Below, in pieces: positions 62,968 to 64,000 of a stretch of DNA of 64,000 nt. The stretch covers positions 9,086,649 through 9,150,648 of the forward strand of contig NW_025062477.1 in NCBI RefSeq assembly GCF_000002995.4. Direction: 5' to 3'. Under the pieces are notes generated by a model that was not told where the DNA came from, ran no database searches, and saw only the letters and a program-made list of their open reading frames with translations. The translations under genes and the position numbers were made by a program. Positions within the stretch are counted from its first letter, which is position 1. Each line of letters opens with the position of its first letter. This DNA comes from Brugia malayi (taxonomy: Eukaryota; Nematoda; Chromadorea; Rhabditida; Onchocercidae).

Positions 62968-64000
62968 CTGCAATTTGCATAATTACGTGAATAATTGATG
63001 AAGACAATAACCAAACAATCAATATTTGATTATCATCGAATTATTAGTGTGCTACTACACTTCATTGACTACTGACTGTTTAAAAAGCTTGTACATGAAG
63101 TTATCATCCAAGAAAAAATTAAGAAGCACTTAAAAATTGTTCAGAAACCAATTATGGAAGAATGACAGGAAATATATGAAGCAATAAGCGTATGAAATTC
63201 GATGCTAAAATCTTTGAATTCTAAAATTTAATACAATTTAAACTGCTTTGCTGTGACCACTTCATTCAAATTTCAAAAGTGATAAAATGAAAAAAAAAAA
63301 AAAAAACAAGAAATAAACCTTTAAATACAAGATAAACCAAAAAATGAGGTAAATAGGTGAACAGATGTTGTCCAAATTGACATTTCAAGTGTGTAAGTGC
63401 ATCAAATACCAATATAACTACACGGTTATATCTTACGATAAAATTAATTAATAATAATCAGTTGACCGGAAACCACTGGGAATGCAACTAAGGCAGAACG
63501 GATAAGTAAATAAGAAAATAGAAATTAAAAATCACGTTTCAGTGGTATAAGACTCTATTTTGGGTTTACTCTACTGTGTACTGCAAAATTGGGAGTGAAC
63601 ATAAATCACATTTAATCGAAATTAGTCAAACTCAAGTTCCTAACCAAACAAATGCTAAATTCACTTTCTCGATACGTTAGAAAGAGACAATGATGAAGGT
63701 AGTTGCCATAGTCTCATCCCTACATACCTTACGTGTTACTCTATCACCACGTGATTTATGATGTACTACGTAAGACGCTTAGGACTTAAACACAGTAATA
63801 CATGCTTCACCATTAAGCCAGTTGTAATAGAATGAACGGACATTTTACGTTTACTTCAATTGGCAGACTACATGACATGAGAAAATCAGTTGTCTGCTTG
63901 CGCACATGTACTTTTGTAATGGGAATCATACTAATCCCTTTAAATTTATAATAGGAATCAGGAAAAGTAATTTTTTTTTTTTTGAAAAATCCGAAATCCC
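62968..64000. other. Upstream intron of the PDZ gene (right edge)
   Basis: Exon 62967-62831 starts in phase after a TTGCAG acceptor, so the gene continues to the right. No further exon was found before the window ends. A-rich and T-rich runs lie near 63288-63308 and 63970. Confidence 0.4.

Noticed and set aside
1..64000. tRNA genes, CRISPR arrays, bacterial (Wolbachia-type) insertions, transposons
   Set aside because: I scanned by eye for tRNA B-box-like motifs, regularly spaced repeats, long intronless frames and transposase or reverse transcriptase motifs and found none. A tRNA or nuclear Wolbachia fragment search by program could still find short ones.

Overview
This window looks like nuclear DNA of a clade III (spirurid, probably filarial) nematode. 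The reasons are AT-rich sequence, genes cut into many short exons, intron ends of the nematode type (TTTTCAG, TTTTTAG), 3' splice acceptors lying 6-20 bases before several start codons (the usual sign of spliced-leader trans-splicing), and proteins that align well with nematode or metazoan families. The genus is inference; no marker fixes it. I rebuilt gene models by hand from splice sites, reading phase and remembered family alignments. Exon limits are predictions, not transcript data.

Layout, left to right: (1) 28-1651 minus, the 5' part of an lst-2/ZFYVE28 orthologue that runs off the left edge; (2) 4316-6152 plus, a six-exon gene I do not recognise; (3) 7486-11753 plus, mitochondrial translation GTPase GUF1/LepA; (4) 13278-15176 plus, a tetraspanin; (5) 16835-21850 plus, a 15-finger C2H2 protein of ZNF423/ZNF521 type; (6) 21851-28568, a gene-poor stretch; (7) 28569-30467 plus, a four-helix LAPTM-like protein with a PY motif; (8) 32249-33998 plus, a p24/TMED cargo receptor; (9) 34836-37219 minus, a POGLUT2/KDELC-type glycosyltransferase; (10) 38376-41283 minus, NOP58; (11) 41700-42982 plus, adenine phosphoribosyltransferase, divergent from NOP58 across 416 bp; (12) 44160-48460 plus, a ZIP (SLC39A1-3 type) metal transporter; (13) 49685-62967 minus, a large multi-PDZ scaffold whose last PDZ resembles the end of pro-interleukin-16/PDZD2 and whose 5' end lies beyond the right edge.

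The genes are an ordinary mixture of functions: endosomal signalling, mitochondrial translation, secretory pathway, rRNA modification, purine salvage, zinc uptake, scaffolding. I see no operon, virus, transposon, CRISPR or bacterial insertion. The most unusual signals are small. GUF1 has an intron that keeps frame only with a TTTTCGG acceptor. A perfect 21-bp inverted repeat sits over a splice acceptor in the PDZ gene. A vestigial copy of an exon start lies inside an lst-2 intron. A two-mismatch 36-nt element is repeated before two acceptors of the TMED gene. The APRT start overlaps the stop of an upstream ORF that trans-splicing would remove. I did not find a convincing new biological system.
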